40,657 nt of DNA from an uncultured Eubacterium sp. (GTDB lineage Bacteria > Bacillota > Clostridia > Lachnospirales > Lachnospiraceae). Below, piece after piece: positions 16,182 through 25,490 of this stretch. Made by a program: the position numbers and the translations under genes. The stretch is taken from positions 1 through 40,657 of the forward strand of contig CAMEVC010000024.1 in the NCBI GenBank assembly GCA_945939115.1, read 5' to 3'. The first letter of the stretch is position 1, and every line of letters starts with the position of its first letter. A model generated the notes under the pieces. That model saw nothing but the letters and a program-made list of their open reading frames with translations, was not told the origin of the DNA and did not search any database.

Positions 16182-16301
16182 GTGACACACCTTAACCCAC
16201 ACAAAGATGACATAGTGCCTTAGCACTGATTTTACTGTTCGAATGAATAAATACAGTTAATTGGGGAATTATGGAAATAGTCTTTATATGGAGGGTGTAA
16301 A

Positions 16302-17723
16302 ATGTTTTTAGTGAAAAAATCAGGCAGAAAAGGTAACGGAATTAAGAAAGTGTCAGTAGCTGTTCTTGTATGGGTGGTAGCTTTTGCCTCTGTATTTGCA
16401 GGAACATTGGTGAAAACCAGGGCATATTCACAGACACAGGAGGTACTTAAGGATTTACTTGGGGCTGCTAAACCATACGGAGTTGTCGCAGAAGAATTCC
16501 AGAATTCAAATCACAATCAGACATGCTTTGCAACTAATAAACTTATAATAACAGACCAGTGGATAAGCGCATGGCATAATAAGAGTGTAGGAACAACATA
16601 CATTAAGGATTTTGATAATTCCAACTCTTCCTGTGTCAAAATAGAAAAAAATGCATTTAATAATCTGGTGCTTGGAACAGATTATGAATATGTACCTGTA
16701 GAGAATAAGTATTATATATTAGATAAATATGGCAAAAGAACAGGCGCAGTGATTGATGTAAATAATTGTAAGGATACCATAAATGTGTTTTATTCAGAGA
16801 AATATATGGATGTGACAGATACACTTCACAAAGTTTCTGAAAAATTTAAAAGATATGCAGCAATTACAGATGATGAGGCAGATATTATTATTGGCGTCAA
16901 TGATGAGAAGAGAATCGACCTTGCAGCTTTTAAGAACAAACAGATTGTTGTGGTCAATATGTATGCCGGCAATTATATGGACTGGCAGGGCAATCCCGCC
17001 TCTTCTTTCTATGGTGCAGGAGAGCTTTATATAACCAATAAGAAAGATGATCAGTTTGTAATTATTAATATGCTTGGTGCTACTGGAAATACTGAGTTTG
17101 GCAGATTCTGTGTCAATGGGAGGTTTACAGGTGGTTTGTCAGACCCGAATATTGCTGATACTGTTATTTTCAATGCGGTAAATGTGCCGGGGAATATAAG
17201 TATGTCTGAATTATGTGGGATTCTAGTGGCACCTGAATCGGATGTTACACTGGAACACACATGTACAGGAAGGGTTATAGCAAATTCTTTTGTAAATATT
17301 TCGGGGGAAATGCATTTTATATCTGAAGACCAGCAGGCAGAGACGACACAGGCAGAGACAACACAGGCAGAGACAACACAGGCAGAGACAACACAGGCAG
17401 AGACAACACAGGCGGAGACAACACAGGCAGAGACGACACAGGCAGAGACGACACAGACGGAGACAACACAGGCAAAGACGACACAGGCAGAGACAACGCA
17501 GGCAGAGACGACACAGACGGAGACAACACAGGCGGAGAAAACATCAGTGACAGAAGCAGAGACGACAATAACACAGGCATCGGAAGAAGCGGAGGTTGCA
17601 GCAGATGAGGAAATTGTAAGAACGGGTGAATGCAGCCATATGGGAGCTTATATTGCAATACTTGCCGGTACTGCTGTAATATTCATGGCTGTATTATTCA
17701 TAACTAAAAAAAGAATGATTTAA
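16302..17723 (+). CDS. Choice-of-anchor A family surface protein with TTQAE repeats
   Basis: 473 residues. A signal peptide lies at about 15-41, with a basic start and hydrophobic core. A choice-of-anchor A domain spans about 45-343: LLGAAKPYGVVAEEF at its start, and FNAVNVPGNISMSELCGILVAPESDV...GRVIANSFVNISGEMHF at its end. A Thr/Gln/Glu repeat (14 five-residue units, about residues 346-415) forms a likely wall-spanning stalk. The end has VRTGE, a 20-residue hydrophobic stretch and KKR, which resembles a variant sortase signal rather than LPXTG. It is therefore probably cell-wall displayed; its ligand is unknown. GGAGG at 16290-16294 is 7 bases before the ATG. No sortase gene is nearby. Confidence 0.85.
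   Translation: MFLVKKSGRKGNGIKKVSVAVLVWVVAFASVFAGTLVKTRAYSQTQEVLKDLLGAAKPYGVVAEEFQNSNHNQTCFATNKLIITDQWISAWHNKSVGTTYIKDFDNSNSSCVKIEKNAFNNLVLGTDYEYVPVENKYYILDKYGKRTGAVIDVNNCKDTINVFYSEKYMDVTDTLHKVSEKFKRYAAITDDEADIIIGVNDEKRIDLAAFKNKQIVVVNMYAGNYMDWQGNPASSFYGAGELYITNKKDDQFVIINMLGATGNTEFGRFCVNGRFTGGLSDPNIADTVIFNAVNVPGNISMSELCGILVAPESDVTLEHTCTGRVIANSFVNISGEMHFISEDQQAETTQAETTQAETTQAETTQAETTQAETTQAETTQAETTQTETTQAKTTQAETTQAETTQTETTQAEKTSVTEAETTITQASEEAEVAADEEIVRTGECSHMGAYIAILAGTAVIFMAVLFITKKRMI
17334..17546 (+). repeat. 15-bp tandem repeat coding for AETTQ units
   Basis: Fourteen in-frame 15-base units of the type GCAGAGACAACACAG start at 17337, preceded by CAG at 17334. Units differ mostly at third positions; units 9 and 13 read TETTQ, unit 10 AKTTQ, and the last AEKTS is degenerate. 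Near-identical units make length change by slippage or recombination likely. Confidence 0.93.
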
Positions 17724-17757
17724 CTGATGTTTGATTTGGAAAAACTAACTATTGCAG

Positions 17758-17790
17758 GGATACAGAGCGGGATGTTCTGTATCCTTTTTT
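17758..17790 (+). terminator. Terminator after the surface protein gene
   Basis: GGATACAGA at 17758-17766 pairs perfectly with TCTGTATCC at 17776-17784, and TTTTTT follows at 17785-17790. Confidence 0.93.
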
Positions 17791-17794
17791 AGCT

Positions 17795-17822
17795 TTGCAC
17801 AAGCAAAATATTATGATATAAT
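17795..17822 (+). promoter_or_regulatory. Promoter of the maf-rlmH-topoisomerase operon
   Basis: TTGCAC at 17795-17800 and TATAAT at 17817-17822 are separated by 16 bases; TG at 17814-17815 forms an extended -10. It is the only strong promoter I find before the seven genes up to 25333. Confidence 0.82.
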
Positions 17823-17889
17823 ACAAAATGTATGAGCAAAAGTGGGCTCTGACCACAAAATGCAGTAATGCATAAGGAGATTATTGGAC

Positions 17890-18453
17890 ATGAAACATTT
17901 GATACTTGCTTCCGGTTCACCTAGAAGAAAAGAATTAATGAGTCAGGTAGGGCTGGTTTTCGAGGTTATATCAAGCGATGCAGATGAGAATATAAGCGTC
18001 AGTCAGCCGGAAGACTATGTGATGGAGCTTTCTTCATTGAAAGCACAATCAGTTCTGGATACTATTTCAGAAAATGATGATTCAGTCGTTGTCATAGGAG
18101 CAGACACAATTGTTTATCATAAAGGGAATATTCTTACTAAGCCTGAAGATAAAGAAGACGCTTTCAGAATACTCAGGGATTTAAGTGGGGATGTTCATCA
18201 GGTATACACTGGAGTGAGCATTTGTTCAACGAATAAGAAGGTCAGTTTTTATGAAAAAACAGATGTGTGGGTGTATGATATGACAGAAGATGAAATAAGG
18301 GATTATATCGGCACAGGGGAACCGATGGATAAGGCCGGAGCCTATGGAATACAGGGCAGATTTGCAGCGTATATTAAAGGCATAGAAGGTGACTATAACA
18401 ATGTGGTGGGGCTTCCTGTTGCAAGGCTTGTCCATGAATTGAAAGCTTTTTAG
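17890..18453 (+). CDS. maf: Maf family nucleotide pyrophosphatase
   Basis: 187 residues, standard length. The N-terminal signature LILASGSPRRKELMSQVGL binds the nucleotide phosphate. The central GADTIVYHKGNILTKPEDKEDAFRIL and VYTGVSI, and the C-terminal AGAYGIQGRFAAYI...GDYNNVVGLPVARL, are conserved Maf blocks. Family members hydrolyse dTTP/UTP or modified nucleotides and were first linked to septum formation. A TTG at 17884 is in frame, but only about 3 bases from the AAGGAGA at 17874-17880, so the ATG at 17890 is chosen. It is the first gene of the long operon. Confidence 0.93.
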   Translation: MKHLILASGSPRRKELMSQVGLVFEVISSDADENISVSQPEDYVMELSSLKAQSVLDTISENDDSVVVIGADTIVYHKGNILTKPEDKEDAFRILRDLSGDVHQVYTGVSICSTNKKVSFYEKTDVWVYDMTEDEIRDYIGTGEPMDKAGAYGIQGRFAAYIKGIEGDYNNVVGLPVARLVHELKAF

Positions 18454-18480
18454 ATTAAATGTAATAAAGAGGAGACATAC

Positions 18481-19263
18481 ATGATTAAATTCGTAGCCTG
18501 TGATCTTGATGGAACTTTGCTGCTAAATGGTGCGCAGAGTGTAGATGAATCAGCTAAAGAATGTATAGGCAGAATGCTTGATAGTGGCATTATATTTGCA
18601 CCAGCAAGCGGCAGACAGATAACAAGCCTTAAGAGACTGTTTGAACCCTTGAGTGACAGACTGGCATATATAGCGGAGAATGGTGCTTTAGTTGAGTATA
18701 GGGGTGAGGTTATAGGAAAAACACCGCTGGACAGAAAGCTTGCACTTGAGATTATCGAAGATGTCATTGAACAGCCAAATTGTGAGGTTCTTGTTTCAGG
18801 AGAACACACAGCATATATTAAGCCTAAGACAGAAGAGTATCATTACAGAATGACGAAAGTTGTTAACTATCATACCACCCTTGTGGACAAGTTTACTGAT
18901 ATTGATGAGGATATTTTAAAGATTGCTGTATGTGACCTTTCAGGAATAAAAAACTCTAAGGAGCATTTCTTTGAAAAATGGAAAGGTAAAGCCTCGGTTA
19001 TGGTTTCAGGGGAGCTGTATCTTGATTTTATGGATTTATCAGTAAATAAGGGTAAAGGATTGGGACAGATACAGGATTACTTTGGATTGACCCAAGATGA
19101 ATGTATGGCTTTTGGGGATAATTATAACGATATTGCCATGCTTGATATGGTTTCAGAGTCATATGTCATGGAAAAAGCTGTTGATGATATCAAAAAACAT
19201 GGAAAGTATATTACAGGATTGGTTGAGGGCACTTTAAGAGAGCGGTTTAAGGATATTATGTAA
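18481..19263 (+). CDS. Cof-type HAD-IIB phosphatase
   Basis: 260 residues. HAD motif I is ACDLDGTLL, with nucleophile Asp8 and Asp10. Motif II lies in FAPASGRQ, motif III Lys in LSVNKGKGLG (a class IIB placement), and motif IV is FGDNYNDIAML. The cap domain fits the Cof subfamily, which acts on sugar phosphates or phosphorylated cofactors; the substrate cannot be told. GAGGAG precedes the ATG. The gene starts 27 bases after maf, a pairing consistent with housecleaning of nucleotides and metabolites. Confidence 0.92.
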   Translation: MIKFVACDLDGTLLLNGAQSVDESAKECIGRMLDSGIIFAPASGRQITSLKRLFEPLSDRLAYIAENGALVEYRGEVIGKTPLDRKLALEIIEDVIEQPNCEVLVSGEHTAYIKPKTEEYHYRMTKVVNYHTTLVDKFTDIDEDILKIAVCDLSGIKNSKEHFFEKWKGKASVMVSGELYLDFMDLSVNKGKGLGQIQDYFGLTQDECMAFGDNYNDIAMLDMVSESYVMEKAVDDIKKHGKYITGLVEGTLRERFKDIM

Positions 19264-19305
19264 CAGACTAATAAGAATAATATGAGATGAATGGAGTGGA
19301 TTAAG

Positions 19306-19569
19306 ATGGAAAAACATATTGATGAATGTGCAAAAGTTTTTTTAAGAGATCAGAGACAGTTATTTGATGAGCCTGTAGCCTATGATATTGAGGAGGCAAA
19401 GGAATTTCTTGAAGAGTGTATGGCGGTATATTGTAAGAATATCAAGGAACTGCGTGAAGTTATGGATGATGAAGGGATGGATGTGTCAGACTTAAGTGAT
19501 GACGACCTTACTGAGCAGCTTGAAGTATTTAAGCTGGATAATGGAGCATATTTGTTTGTGGAAGGATAG
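19306..19569 (+). CDS. Small acidic protein of unknown function
   Basis: 87 residues with no family I recognise. It is rich in Asp/Glu, predicted helical (EEAKEFLEECMAVYCKNIKELREVM), and ends with LSDDDLTEQLEVFKLDNGAYLFVEG. No signal peptide or membrane segment is visible. An in-frame ATG at 19291 exists, but GGAG at 19293-19296 lies inside that extension and serves the ATG at 19306. The gene starts 42 bases after the HAD gene and ends 3 bases before rlmH, which makes it a true operon member. Confidence 0.78.
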   Translation: MEKHIDECAKVFLRDQRQLFDEPVAYDIEEAKEFLEECMAVYCKNIKELREVMDDEGMDVSDLSDDDLTEQLEVFKLDNGAYLFVEG

Positions 19570-19572
19570 AAA

Positions 19573-20052
19573 ATGCGAATCACAGTTGTTTGTGTTGGAA
19601 AGATTAAAGAAAAATTCTATACTCAGGCTGTTGATGAATATTTGAAGCGGCTGACAAGATATTGTAAGATAGACATTGTTGAGCTTCCTGATGAGAAAAC
19701 GCCGGATAATGCAAGTGAGCTTGTTAATACGCAGATTAAATGCAAAGAAGGGGAAAGGATTCTTGCAGCAATCAGGGATGATTCTTATGTGTGTGCACTT
19801 GCTATTGAAGGGAAAATGCCTGACTCAGTGGAATTGTCAGAGAAGATTGAAAGACTTGGAATTGATGGTGTAAGCAGCATAACATTTGTTATAGGAGGCT
19901 CATTGGGATTATCAGATGCAGTACTTAAGCGCGCTGATTATAAGCTTAGTTTTTCTAAGATGACGTTTCCGCACCAGCTTATGAGAGTTATTTTGTTAGA
20001 ACAGATATACAGAGCTTACAGAATAATGAAAAATGAGCCGTATCATAAGTAG
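19573..20052 (+). CDS. rlmH: 23S rRNA (pseudouridine1915-N3)-methyltransferase RlmH
   Basis: 159 residues, exactly the SPOUT-class RlmH length. MRITVVCVGKIKEKFYTQAVDEYLKRL starts the protein; the SAM-binding knot contains FVIGGSLGLS, and the C terminus SKMTFPHQLMRVILLEQIYRAYRI..EPYHK is the hallmark ending. It methylates the pseudouridine at 1915 in helix 69 of mature 70S ribosomes. The start follows the previous stop by 3 bases. Confidence 0.97.
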   Translation: MRITVVCVGKIKEKFYTQAVDEYLKRLTRYCKIDIVELPDEKTPDNASELVNTQIKCKEGERILAAIRDDSYVCALAIEGKMPDSVELSEKIERLGIDGVSSITFVIGGSLGLSDAVLKRADYKLSFSKMTFPHQLMRVILLEQIYRAYRIMKNEPYHK

Positions 20053-20071
20053 TATTAAAGAGGATGGATTT

Positions 20072-21067
20072 ATGAAGAGAAGAAAAATGAATATCATTAT
20101 TTTAGTGATATTTCTTATTGTTGCGCTTCTGATTGCAGGGTATATTAAATTCTTCAATGGAAAAGGCGTATTTTTTACAACCGGAATGAAGAAAGATGAG
20201 CTTATTAAGGTAAATAACAGTGTGACATATACCTGTGAAGCAGAGATTCTTATGTCAGATGTACGCAAAGAATACGAAGAGATGTTTGGCAGTGACATAT
20301 GGAAAGAAAAAATAGGTGATGCAGATTTTGAAAGTTATATTAAAGACCAGATAAGAGTTAAACTTTTAAGGGTCAGAACTATGAATGAAAAGGCTAAAGA
20401 GCGGGGAGTTGTTCTTGGCCGGGAGGAACGGGATGCTGTAAATAATGCTGTGGATGAGTATTATAATATGCTGTCTCAATCACAGATTGAAGGTTCTGGT
20501 ATTACTAAGGATATATTAAACAGTATGTTTACAGATTTTGCGGTTGCCAAGAAATTATATTCTGATTTAACTTCTATGATGGATATTGAAGTGAGTGCTG
20601 ATGAAGCCAGAGTTATAGATATTCAGTACATTGTCACAGATTCTAAAGAGGATATTGACAGAGCGTATAATATGGTGACGTCAGGAAGTTCTTTCTTTGC
20701 TGTTGCAAAGGAGTTTAATCAGGACGGACAGTATGAATATGAACTTAAGCGTGGAGAGATGGAAGAAGCATTTGAAAATGCAGCATTTAACCTTGCAACA
20801 GGTGAGATGAGCAAGATTATTGAGGCTGGCGGCAGATATTATATTATCAGATGCACATCGGACAATGATAAGGCCAAGACGGAAGTTAACAAAACAGCTA
20901 TTCTTGAAAAGAGAAAACTGGAACAGTTTAATGCTGATTTTGAAAAATATGAATCAGAGATTTATATGGAATTTAATGATAAGGTCTGGGATGATATTAA
21001 AATATCAGACTGCTATATATTTGAAGGAAGCTTTGAAGATATATTCAACAGCAATTTTGGTAAGTAA
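20072..21067 (+). CDS. Membrane-anchored parvulin-like peptidyl-prolyl isomerase
   Basis: 331 residues. KRRK followed by a hydrophobic stretch (about 7-24) anchors the protein outside the membrane; there is no lipobox. A SurA-like helical chaperone region with FESYIKDQIRVKLL follows. The PpiC-type rotamase region is at about 185-275: IDIQYIVTD, ITERATION of helices with GSSFFAVAKEFNQD, then FENAAFNLATGEMSKII and GRYYIIRC. Like PrsA, it probably helps exported proteins fold. Translation from ATG 20033 would overlap rlmH; the GAGG at about 20060 supports ATG 20072. The topoisomerase gene begins 20 bases downstream. Confidence 0.83.
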   Translation: MKRRKMNIIILVIFLIVALLIAGYIKFFNGKGVFFTTGMKKDELIKVNNSVTYTCEAEILMSDVRKEYEEMFGSDIWKEKIGDADFESYIKDQIRVKLLRVRTMNEKAKERGVVLGREERDAVNNAVDEYYNMLSQSQIEGSGITKDILNSMFTDFAVAKKLYSDLTSMMDIEVSADEARVIDIQYIVTDSKEDIDRAYNMVTSGSSFFAVAKEFNQDGQYEYELKRGEMEEAFENAAFNLATGEMSKIIEAGGRYYIIRCTSDNDKAKTEVNKTAILEKRKLEQFNADFEKYESEIYMEFNDKVWDDIKISDCYIFEGSFEDIFNSNFGK

Positions 21068-21087
21068 AGAGGGAAACAGGAGGAAGT

Positions 21088-23004
21088 ATGTCAGGAAACA
21101 AATATGATGCTACCAGTATATCAATTCTGGAGGGACTTGAAGCGGTAAGAATGAGACCGGGAATGTATATTGGAAGTGTTGGCACAAAGGGACTTAATCA
21201 TCTTATATATGAGATTGCAGACAATTCAGTGGATGAGCATCTTGCGGGTTATTGCTCTGAGATAAGTGTCACTCTCAATGATGACGGAACAGCAACTATT
21301 AAGGATAATGGACGTGGAATTCCAATAGGAATTCACCCAAAGGCTGGAATCCCTGCGGTTGAAGTCGTGTTTACTGTACTTCATGCAGGAGGAAAGTTTG
21401 GAGATGGGGGTTATAAGATATCCGGAGGTCTTCACGGTGTTGGCGCTTCTGTAGTAAATGCATTGTCAGTATGGCTTGAGGTTGAGATAAGAGTCGACGG
21501 TGGTGTGTATAAGCAGAGATATGAGAGAGGAAAGGCAACAGCACCACTTGCCCAGATTGGTACATGCAGGAAGAATGATACTGGAACAACAGTTACATTT
21601 TTGCCTGACCCAGAGATATTTGAAAAGACAAGATTCAAGGCAGATGCCATAAAGAGCAGACTTCACGAGACTGCTTACCTTAATCCCGGACTTACTATTA
21701 ATTTCGAGGATAAGAGAACAGGGAGTGAGGAAAAGGAAGTTTTTCATGAGCCGGAGGGGCTTAAGGCATATATAAAGGATTTAAACAACGGAAAAGAAAC
21801 TGTTTGTGATATTGTATATTTTAAGAAGAAACAGGAAGACATAGAAGTTGAGGTGGCTTTTCAGTTTGTAAATGAGTTCGAGGAGAACATACTTGGATTT
21901 TGTAATAACATTTACACTCAGGAGGGTGGAACACATATTACAGGATTCAAGACAAAGTTTACCAATATAATCAATCAGTATGCAAGAGAACTGGGAATCC
22001 TTAAAGAAAAGGATGCGAATTTTACAGGTCTTGACGTGCGTAACGGAATGACAGCAGTTGTTGCAGTAAAGCATCCTGCACCAAGATTTGAGGGACAGAC
22101 AAAGACTAAGCTTGATAATCCTGATGCTGGTACAGTTGTTGCTAATGTAACAGGTGATGAGGTACAGTTGTATTTTGACAGACATTTGGAGGATCTTAAT
22201 GCTGTCATAGCCTGTGCAGAGAAATCAGCTAAGATAAGAAAGGCTGAGGAAAAGGCTAAGACTAATATGCTTACTAAGCAGAAGTTCTCAATTGACAGTA
22301 ATGGTAAGCTTGCTAACTGCGAAAGCAAGAATCCGGAGGAATGCGAAGTGTTCATAGTTGAGGGAGATTCAGCCGGAGGCTCAGCTAAAACTGCAAGAAA
22401 CAGACGTACTCAGGCAATTCTTCCAATAAGAGGTAAGATTCTAAATGTTGAGAAAGCCAGCATAGATAAGGTGCTTGCCAACGCTGAGATTAAGACAATG
22501 ATTAATTCCTTTAACTGCGGATTTCTTGAGGGTTATGGTAATGATTTTGATATTACTAAATTACGATATAATAAAATTATTATTATGACAGATGCCGATG
22601 TTGATGGTGCTCACATTGATACACTGCTTCTGACATTCTTCTACAGATTCATGCCTGAACTGATTAATCAGGGACATGTATATATTGCAACCCCACCTCT
22701 TTATAAGGTCGTTCCTAAGAAGGGAGAAGGGGAGTATCTGTATGATGACAGGGCGCTTGAGGATTATAGAAAGAAGCATGAGCCTGGCACATTTACACTG
22801 CAAAGGTATAAAGGACTGGGAGAGATGGACCCGGAACAGCTCTGGGAGACAACCTTAAATCCTGAGACGAGAATATTAAAACAGGTGGAAATTGAGGATG
22901 CAAGGCTTGCCACAGAGGTTACTGCCATGCTGATGGGCACAGATGTACCTCCAAGAAGACAGTTTATATATACACATGCTAATGAAGCAGAGATTGATGC
23001 ATAA
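21088..23004 (+). CDS. Type IIA DNA topoisomerase subunit B (GyrB/ParE family)
   Basis: 638 residues. The GHKL ATPase has EIADNSVDEH, DNGRGIPIGIHP and GGLHGVGASVVNALS. The TOPRIM domain has FIVEGDSAGGSAK and the metal-binding DADVDGAH, and the C terminus has RYKGLGEMDPEQLWETT. It supplies ATP hydrolysis and half of the DNA-cleavage metal site. Length and RGKILNVEKA resemble GyrB, but the A subunit next door lacks a GyrA box and no dnaA/recF is nearby, so this may be the second, topoisomerase IV-like pair. I leave gyrB or parE open. GGAGG stands just before the ATG. Confidence 0.93.
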   Translation: MSGNKYDATSISILEGLEAVRMRPGMYIGSVGTKGLNHLIYEIADNSVDEHLAGYCSEISVTLNDDGTATIKDNGRGIPIGIHPKAGIPAVEVVFTVLHAGGKFGDGGYKISGGLHGVGASVVNALSVWLEVEIRVDGGVYKQRYERGKATAPLAQIGTCRKNDTGTTVTFLPDPEIFEKTRFKADAIKSRLHETAYLNPGLTINFEDKRTGSEEKEVFHEPEGLKAYIKDLNNGKETVCDIVYFKKKQEDIEVEVAFQFVNEFEENILGFCNNIYTQEGGTHITGFKTKFTNIINQYARELGILKEKDANFTGLDVRNGMTAVVAVKHPAPRFEGQTKTKLDNPDAGTVVANVTGDEVQLYFDRHLEDLNAVIACAEKSAKIRKAEEKAKTNMLTKQKFSIDSNGKLANCESKNPEECEVFIVEGDSAGGSAKTARNRRTQAILPIRGKILNVEKASIDKVLANAEIKTMINSFNCGFLEGYGNDFDITKLRYNKIIIMTDADVDGAHIDTLLLTFFYRFMPELINQGHVYIATPPLYKVVPKKGEGEYLYDDRALEDYRKKHEPGTFTLQRYKGLGEMDPEQLWETTLNPETRILKQVEIEDARLATEVTAMLMGTDVPPRRQFIYTHANEAEIDA

Positions 23005-23023
23005 AGAGTAGAAGGAGACTAAG

Positions 23024-25333
23024 ATGGCTGAGAAGATAATAAGGACCGAATATTCAGAAGTAATGCAGAAGTCCTATATAGATTATTCCATGAGTGTTAT
23101 TACAGCCCGTGCGCTTCCTGATGTAAGAGATGGGTTAAAGCCGGTTCAGAGAAGAGTTCTGTATGCTATGGATCAGTTGGGACTCAATTATGATAAACCG
23201 CACAGAAAGTCGGCACGTATTGTCGGTGATACAATGGGTAAGTACCACCCACATGGCGATAGTTCAATATATGAGACATTGGTGGTGCTTTCACAGGATT
23301 TCAAGAAGGGAATGGCTCTGGTAGACGGTCACGGAAACTTTGGCTCAATTGAGGGAGATGGAGCCGCTGCAATGCGATATACTGAGGCTAAGTTAAAGAA
23401 GTTCACACAGGATGTATATCTTGCAGATCTTGATAAGAATGTGGTTGATTTTGTACCTAACTTTGATGAGACAGAGAAAGAACCGGAAGTCCTTCCTGTA
23501 AGAGTGCCTAATCTGCTAGTGAATGGAGCTGATGGTATTGCTGTTGGAATGACAACCAATATTCCTCCACATAATCTTTCAGAGGTTGTGGATGCTGTAT
23601 GTGCTTATATGGATAATGAAGACATAACAACGCAGGAACTGATGGAATTATGTCCTGGACCGGATTTTCCAACAGGAGGTCTCGTAATAAATAAGAGTGA
23701 CCTTGCAGCTATATATGAGACTGGAACAGGAAAAATCAAGTTAAGAGGTAAGGTTGTATTTGAGCCGGGCAAGAACCGTCAGGAAAGAGATAAGCTTGTT
23801 ATAACAGAGATTCCTTATACTATGATTGGTGCTAATATAGGTAAGTTCATATCCGATGTTGTTGACCTTATTGAGAGTAAGAAGACAACAGATATTGTAG
23901 ATATATCCAATGAGTCATCTAAAGAGGGTATAAGGATAGTTCTTGAACTTAAGAAAAATGCTGATGTCAAGAATTTAGAAAACCTCCTGTATAAGAAGAC
24001 TAAACTGGAGGATACATTTGGCGTTAATATGCTTGCCATAGTTGATGGAAGACCTGAAACTCTTGGTATCAAGGATATTATCAGACATCACATTAATTTC
24101 CAGTATGACCTTGCCACAAGGAAATATACAACACTTCTTGAGAAGGAGAAGGCTAACAGGGAGATTAAAGAGGGGCTTATCAGAGCCTGCGATATTATTG
24201 ACCTTATCATTGAAATATTAAGAGGAAGTGATAATCTTAAGATGGCCAAGGACTGCCTTGTTAACGGCAATGTTGATGGAATCCGTTTTAAGTCAGAACA
24301 GTCCAAAAGTCAGGCTGCAACTCTTGATTTTACAGAGCGTCAGGCAGGTGCAATTCTTGAAATGCGTCTGTATAAGCTTATAGGTCTTGAGATACTCAAT
24401 CTGCAGAAAGAGTATGATGAGTGTGTCAAGAAGATAGAAAAGTATGAAAAAATTCTTGGCAGCAGGAAAGAGATGGCTAAAGTTATCAAAGCAGACCTGA
24501 TGAATATTAAAAAGGAATACGGTGTTGCCAGAAGAACAGTAATAGAGGATGGCGAGGAAGCTGTATTTGAGGAGAAGAAGATTCCAGAGATGGAAGTTAT
24601 GTTCATCATGGACAGGTTCGGATATGCCAGAACAATTGATATGTCTGTTTTTGAGCGGAATAAAGAAGCGGTGTTTAATGAGAACAAGTATGTTATTCCT
24701 GTTATGAATACGGACAAGATATGCATATTTACAGATACGGGAGACCTGCATCAGCTTAAGATAAAGGATTTACCTTTTACCAAGTTCAGGGATAAGGGAA
24801 CGCCTATTGATAATCTGTGTAATTATGACAGTTCTAAGGAAGTCATAGTATACATCTCTCCATTTGAAAGACTCAAATCACAGAAAATGCTGTTTGTTAC
24901 AAGGCTTGGAATGATGAAGCTTGTGGACAGTGAAGAATTTCAGGTTGCAAAGAAAACGGTAGCCTGCACTAAGCTGGTTGAAGGAGATAAGCTTATTGGT
25001 ATCTATTCAACAGATGCGAGAGTTGAAGTGTATTCAAAGTTTTCACTTGATGGTGAAATCAAGGAAGAGGAAGTTATTGAGAGCAGCCAGAATGTCATAC
25101 TGCAGACTGCGGGTGGAGTCTTCCTGAAATTTCCACTCACAGATATACCTATGAAGAAAAAGAGTGCAGTGGGAGTTCGTGGAATAAAGCTTTCAAAGGA
25201 CGATTCAGTGGAGGATGTCTTCCTGCTGACAGAGGGCGATGAATTCACAATGGATTACAGAGGCAGAACATTAAGCTTTGGAAAGATGAAAATAGCCCAC
25301 AGAGATACGAAAGGTACTAAGATAAGGGTGTAA
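23024..25333 (+). CDS. Type IIA DNA topoisomerase subunit A (GyrA/ParC family), ParC-like
   Basis: 769 residues. The winged-helix active site has the catalytic Tyr119 in [10 protein letters not shown], and the quinolone-pocket segment is [14 protein letters not shown] with Ser80/Ser81 and Glu84. After the coiled-coil tower, the C-terminal domain from about residue 515 has blade-like repeats, including GVRGIKL. The GyrA box (QRRGGxG type), needed for DNA wrapping and negative supercoiling, is not present; residues [14 protein letters not shown] occupy that place. This favours a decatenase-type role, though biochemical assignment needs test. The gene starts 19 bases after the B subunit and ends the operon. 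Confidence 0.92.
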   Translation: MAEKIIRTEYSEVMQKSYIDYSMSVITARALPDVRDGLKPVQRRVLYAMDQLGLNYDKPHRKSARIVGDTMGKYHPHGDSSIYETLVVLSQDFKKGMALVDGHGNFGSIEGDGAAAMRYTEAKLKKFTQDVYLADLDKNVVDFVPNFDETEKEPEVLPVRVPNLLVNGADGIAVGMTTNIPPHNLSEVVDAVCAYMDNEDITTQELMELCPGPDFPTGGLVINKSDLAAIYETGTGKIKLRGKVVFEPGKNRQERDKLVITEIPYTMIGANIGKFISDVVDLIESKKTTDIVDISNESSKEGIRIVLELKKNADVKNLENLLYKKTKLEDTFGVNMLAIVDGRPETLGIKDIIRHHINFQYDLATRKYTTLLEKEKANREIKEGLIRACDIIDLIIEILRGSDNLKMAKDCLVNGNVDGIRFKSEQSKSQAATLDFTERQAGAILEMRLYKLIGLEILNLQKEYDECVKKIEKYEKILGSRKEMAKVIKADLMNIKKEYGVARRTVIEDGEEAVFEEKKIPEMEVMFIMDRFGYARTIDMSVFERNKEAVFNENKYVIPVMNTDKICIFTDTGDLHQLKIKDLPFTKFRDKGTPIDNLCNYDSSKEVIVYISPFERLKSQKMLFVTRLGMMKLVDSEEFQVAKKTVACTKLVEGDKLIGIYSTDARVEVYSKFSLDGEIKEEEVIESSQNVILQTAGGVFLKFPLTDIPMKKKSAVGVRGIKLSKDDSVEDVFLLTEGDEFTMDYRGRTLSFGKMKIAHRDTKGTKIRV

Positions 25334-25376
25334 TTATTTTACAGTTCTACAGTCGAAGGTGTGCTACCTGCTGTCA

Positions 25377-25449
25377 CAACTAAGATAAGCTGCCTTAGTG
25401 GCTGTATATGGCGGCATTTACAGCCACTAGGTCAGTTTACTTAAAGTTG
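25377..25449. repeat. Long imperfect hairpin between convergent genes
   Basis: TAGTGGCTGT at 25396-25405 pairs with ACAGCCACTA at 25420-25429 around a 14-base loop. Outside it, CAACTAAG and nearby bases (25377-25392) match CAG..TTA..AGTTG (25433-25449) with small bulges. No T-tract follows on either strand. It may end transcription from both sides, or be the remnant of a small repeated element. The rest of 25334-25490 holds nothing I recognise. Confidence 0.55.
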
Positions 25450-25490
25450 TCGTTACAGTTAAACTCACAGACTGTACACCCTGAAATAAA

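Noticed and set aside
16214-16227. AGTGC-CTTA-GCACT hairpin before the surface protein gene as terminator or riboswitch
   Set aside because: The stem is only five bases with a weak T-tract, and no riboswitch core is visible; leuA already has a strong terminator.
17334-17546. Tandem repeat as a CRISPR array
   Set aside because: The 15-base units are contiguous with no spacers and are in frame within a coding sequence.
17334-17658. Minus-strand proline/leucine/serine-rich frame opposite the surface protein
   Set aside because: It is the antisense reading of the tandem repeat with no ribosome site.
21088-25333. Reading the topoisomerase pair as the origin-linked gyrB-gyrA
   Set aside because: No dnaA, dnaN or recF and no DnaA-box cluster is seen nearby, and the A subunit lacks a GyrA box.
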